From Anaerolineales bacterium UBA2232 (GTDB taxonomy: Bacteria > Chloroflexota > Anaerolineae > UBA2200), in assembly GCA_002348045.1 (NCBI GenBank), contig DDYO01000132.1, forward strand, positions 1-5,811: 5,811 nt of DNA, read 5' to 3'. This document shows, piece after piece, positions 5,245 to 5,811 of the stretch (position 1 is its first letter; each line of letters starts with the position of its first letter). Both the position numbers and the translations under genes were made by a program. Under the pieces are notes generated by a model. It worked only from the letters and a program-made list of their open reading frames with translations, had not been told where the DNA came from and ran no database searches.

Positions 5245-5811
5245 TGCCTCTATCCTTCGCTTTGGTCGACTTGGGGACCGCAGGTGGCCGATTCAAGAGC
5301 TTGGCAAGGCCACCCCAGCCGGTAAAGTAATATTGCTGCACGATCTGCAAGACGTTCGTCACCACAAAGTACATGCCCAATCCCGATGCCACATTGGACG
5401 TGATCAACCCAAACATGAGGGGCATCGTGAGCTCCATGCTCTGACTCATGGCCTGTTGCTGTGGGTCCGCCGATGGGGTTGCCATCATCTTCTGGTTGAC
5501 CCACATCGTCAGAGCCACAAAGACCGCAAGCACAGGAAATGGACGTCCCAGATCAAGTCCAAGGAAACTGGAATTAAGTGGTAAGAGGCTCGAAAGGTGG
5601 GGAAACCTGTGGTAGAGATGTTGTGACAAGTTCACCATTTGAACAGGGTTGTCGGGCAGTGCATTTACGATGGACTGGTACATGCCAATCCAGATGGGGA
5701 ACTGGATCAGCGTCGGGACCAGACACCCCAGGGGATTCACGCCGCGCTCCTTGTAGAGCTTCATCTGCTCCTGGCCCAGCTTCTCCTTGTCGTTCTTGTA
5801 CTTCTCCTGCA
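5228..5811 (-). CDS. yidC: Membrane protein insertase YidC/Oxa1, C-terminal part (5' end outside window)
   Basis: YidC inserts and folds inner-membrane proteins, alone or with SecYEG. The reading frame stays open to the right edge, so the first Met in view (5764) is internal: 15 residues precede it in the classic context QEKYKNDKEKLGQEQMKLYK. The visible 193 residues cover the cytoplasmic hairpin end and VNPLGCLVPTLIQFPIWIGMYQ (24-45). Membrane segments are at about 28-50, 87-105, 126-141 and 143-160. The conserved ending SGLGMYFVVTNVLQIVQQYY (142-161) is followed by FTGWGGL. A short Lys/Arg-rich tail (about 174-193) could touch the ribosome. The N-terminus, any signal segment and the hydrophilic-groove arginine of TM1 lie outside the window. 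It leads the visible minus-strand run and overlaps jag by 17 bases. In many bacteria rnpA and rpmH lie just upstream. Confidence 0.95.
   Translation of the reverse strand, partial: QEKYKNDKEKLGQEQMKLYKERGVNPLGCLVPTLIQFPIWIGMYQSIVNALPDNPVQMVNLSQHLYHRFPHLSSLLPLNSSFLGLDLGRPFPVLAVFVALTMWVNQKMMATPSADPQQQAMSQSMELTMPLMFGLITSNVASGLGMYFVVTNVLQIVQQYYFTGWGGLAKLLNRPPAVPKSTKAKDRGNERKS

Overview
This window looks like an ordinary bacterial chromosome segment near the replication origin. On the minus strand it carries the run yidC (5'-truncated by the window edge), jag/khpB, a PfkB-family kinase, parA/soj and parB/spo0J. On the plus strand it carries the tail of a probable biotin-protein ligase (birA), a two-domain GNAT acetyltransferase and a YvlD-type four-helix membrane protein. 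The sequence is GC-rich by eye, with GTG starts for two genes. The YidC C-terminus (QQYYFTGWGGL), the ParA/ParB sequences and a PfkB kinase between jag and parA remind me of Chloroflexota (Anaerolineae-like). That assignment is recalled family resemblance, not a database result, and I hold it only moderately.

Layout: 1-187 holds the birA C-terminus. The 239-base gap 188-426 contains a weak hairpin and a good sigma70-type promoter candidate (TTGACA, 17 bases, TAGGCT) with a cluster of TAGGCY repeats. The GNAT gene (427-1464) and the yvlD-like gene (1515-1895) follow, both plus strand. They converge on parB across a 42-base gap with only a weak hairpin. From 1938 to the right edge everything is minus strand and tightly packed. 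Read in the direction of transcription, the junctions are yidC/jag overlapping by 17 bases, jag/pfkB separated by 45 bases with a compact hairpin, pfkB/parA overlapping by 8 bases, and parA/parB separated by 39 bases. This looks like a single transcription unit whose promoter lies beyond the window.

Functionally, YidC inserts membrane proteins and Jag/KhpB is an RNA-binding partner conserved beside it. ParA and ParB segregate the origin region by binding parS sites, none of which I could find here. The kinase occupies the place where many bacteria have mnmE, mnmG and rsmG, and its stop codon lies inside the start of parA, so its translation is probably coupled to parA. I see no mobile element, CRISPR array, tRNA, rRNA or prophage, and no convincing new system. 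The kinase in the segregation operon and the degenerate second half of the acetyltransferase are the most unusual points.
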